Shown piece by piece: positions 62,870 to 64,000 of a stretch of 64,000 nt of DNA. The notes beneath the pieces are model-generated. The model was not told the origin of the DNA. It ran no database searches and worked only from the letters and a program-made list of their open reading frames with translations. Position numbers and translations under genes: made by a program. The stretch spans positions 806,001 to 870,000 of the forward strand of contig CBDCHP010000018.1 in the NCBI GenBank assembly GCA_965217265.1. Direction: 5' to 3'. Source of the DNA: JAGRGG01 sp965217265. GTDB taxonomy: Bacteria; Pseudomonadota; Alphaproteobacteria; Geminicoccales; Geminicoccaceae. Position 1 is the first letter of the stretch. Each line of letters starts with the position of its first letter.

Positions 62870-64000
62870 ATGGCGACGACGACCCCGAACCGTTTTGGCC
62901 GCCTGACCGCCCGCCCGGCGCCCGACGCGGCAGAGGCGAAGGCCCACACCGACCGCCGCTACGCCCAGGAGCGCCGCTTCAAGTACTTAGGTCTAGGCGC
63001 GATCTTCACCGCGTTCGCGCTCCTGGTCATCCTCTTGTCCTCGGTCTTCACCCAAGGCTTCGGCGCCTTCTTTCAGACCTACGTCCAGATCCCGGTCGAG
63101 CTGGACGCGGCCGAGATCGACCCGGACGGCACCAACGACCCGGCCGTGATCGGCGAGGCGAACTTCCAGCGCCTGATCTACGACGGGCTGTTCGCGCTGA
63201 ACCCGGACGTCGAGGACCGAAGCGGCCGGCGCGCCTTGACCTCGATCGTCTCCAACGGCGCCGGGCTCATGCTGCGCCAGCGGGTGATGGAAGACCCTTC
63301 GCTCATCGGCACGACGCAGGATCTGTGGGTCATCGCCTCGGACGAGACCGACCAGTTCGTCAAGGGCGGCATCAGCCGCGACCTCGCCGCCGGCTCGAAC
63401 CTCGTCCCCGAGGAGGCCGTGACCGCGATCGACCGGCTGGAGGAGGAGGGCCGGGTCGAGCGGCAGTTCAACACGCTCCTCTTCACCCAAGGCGACAGCC
63501 GCGAGCCGGAGTTGGCCGGCATCCGGGGCGCCATCGTCGGCTCGTTCTACTTGATGCTGATAACGTTGTGCCTCTCGGCCCCGATCGGCATCGCGACGGC
63601 GGTCTACCTCGAAGAGTTCGCGGCCAAGAACCGCTTCACCGACATCATCGAGGTCAACGTCAACAACCTCGCCGCCGTGCCGTCGATCATCTTCGGCCTC
63701 CTCGGCCTCGCCGTCTTCTTGCAGGTCTTCCACCTGCCGCGCTCGGCGCCGCTCGTCGGCGGCCTGACCTTGACCTTGATGACCCTGCCGACGATCGTGG
63801 TTGCCACCCGCGCCGCCTTGCGCGGCGTGCCGCCCTCGATCCGCCAAGGGGCCTTGGGCGTCGGCGCCTCCAGGGTGCAGACCGTCTGGCACCACGTCCT
63901 GCCGCTCGCCTTGCCCGGCATCCTGACCGGCACGATCATCGGCATGGCGCAGGCCTTGGGCGAGACGGCACCGCTCCTCTTGATCGGCATGGTCGCCTTC
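62870..64000 (+). CDS. pstA: Phosphate ABC transporter permease PstA, 3' truncated by window edge
   Basis: The frame is open to base 64000 (377 codons), so the end is missing. After a cytosolic N-terminus and one helix (LGAIFTAFALLVILLSSVFT) there is a ~160-residue periplasmic segment (QIPVELDAAEIDPDGTNDPA and onward), matching the extended PstA form with a DUF3333-like domain. The permease core follows: GSFYLMLITLCLSAPIGIAT, VPSIIFGLLGLAVFLQVFHL, and the coupling loop QGALGVGASRVQTVWHHVLP. pstB and phoU are expected beyond the window. Confidence 0.95.
   Translation, partial: MATTTPNRFGRLTARPAPDAAEAKAHTDRRYAQERRFKYLGLGAIFTAFALLVILLSSVFTQGFGAFFQTYVQIPVELDAAEIDPDGTNDPAVIGEANFQRLIYDGLFALNPDVEDRSGRRALTSIVSNGAGLMLRQRVMEDPSLIGTTQDLWVIASDETDQFVKGGISRDLAAGSNLVPEEAVTAIDRLEEEGRVERQFNTLLFTQGDSREPELAGIRGAIVGSFYLMLITLCLSAPIGIATAVYLEEFAAKNRFTDIIEVNVNNLAAVPSIIFGLLGLAVFLQVFHLPRSAPLVGGLTLTLMTLPTIVVATRAALRGVPPSIRQGALGVGASRVQTVWHHVLPLALPGILTGTIIGMAQALGETAPLLLIGMVAF

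Overview
The window is 64 kb of a high-GC bacterial chromosome, most likely from an alphaproteobacterium of the Rhodospirillales/Rhizobiales type. This rests on gene order and content: an atpHAGDC operon without atpIBEF, priA beside xerC, the run mrp / hflK-hflC-DUF2065-degP-like / serB / miaA / ilvB-ilvN-ilvC, a phasin-domain protein, and PstC/PstA permeases with N-terminal extensions. Taxonomy is inferred from synteny only. I saw no rRNA, tRNA or CRISPR array.

Layout. 1-5.1 kb: the end of a DoxX-like gene and a two-gene RND exporter whose adaptor carries a CvpA-like membrane domain. 5.1-12.5 kb: a probable five-gene catabolic operon (aldehyde dehydrogenase, M19-dipeptidase-like protein, BCCT transporter, a 566-aa protein of unknown function, DUF3726 protein) divergent from a LysR regulator, with an inverted repeat in the divergent promoter. 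12.8-15.3 kb: HU, then a three-gene cassette with an ExbB/MotA-like channel, an ExbD-like membrane helix joined to an unfamiliar periplasmic domain, and a small membrane protein. 15.4-21 kb: SDR, Tat-exported PhoD, rpsU, a VOC dioxygenase and a PhnP-like metallo-hydrolase.

21.2-28.8 kb is a degraded, mosaic accessory zone. It holds an IS1-type fragment, a gltS split by an AT-rich PadR/membrane-protein module, a truncated and frameshifted amidohydrolase, a CobW-type GTPase with an in-frame TAA, two decayed AT-rich paralogues (one interrupted by an intact IS1-family element with an 8-bp target duplication), and a two-gene set (peptidoglycan-binding-like domain, then a protein with a GC-rich start and AT-rich tail) that resembles a domain-swapping toxin locus.

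28.9-64 kb is mostly housekeeping: SDR, AsmA-like, XerC, PriA, an AT-rich orphan, LysE exporter, ATP synthase F1 subunits, an HhH-repeat-phasin fusion, Mrp, HflKC and a Do-like protease, SerB, MiaA, branched-chain amino-acid synthesis, a CPA1-type antiporter, acetoacetyl-CoA synthetase, PhoR and pstSCA behind a Pho box.

A recurring signature is a family of ~145-155-bp palindromic intergenic elements (six copies plus one short relative). Their arms begin TGAACGCTT; in six gene ends the TGA is itself the stop codon. They sit between convergent genes and look like large bidirectional terminators.
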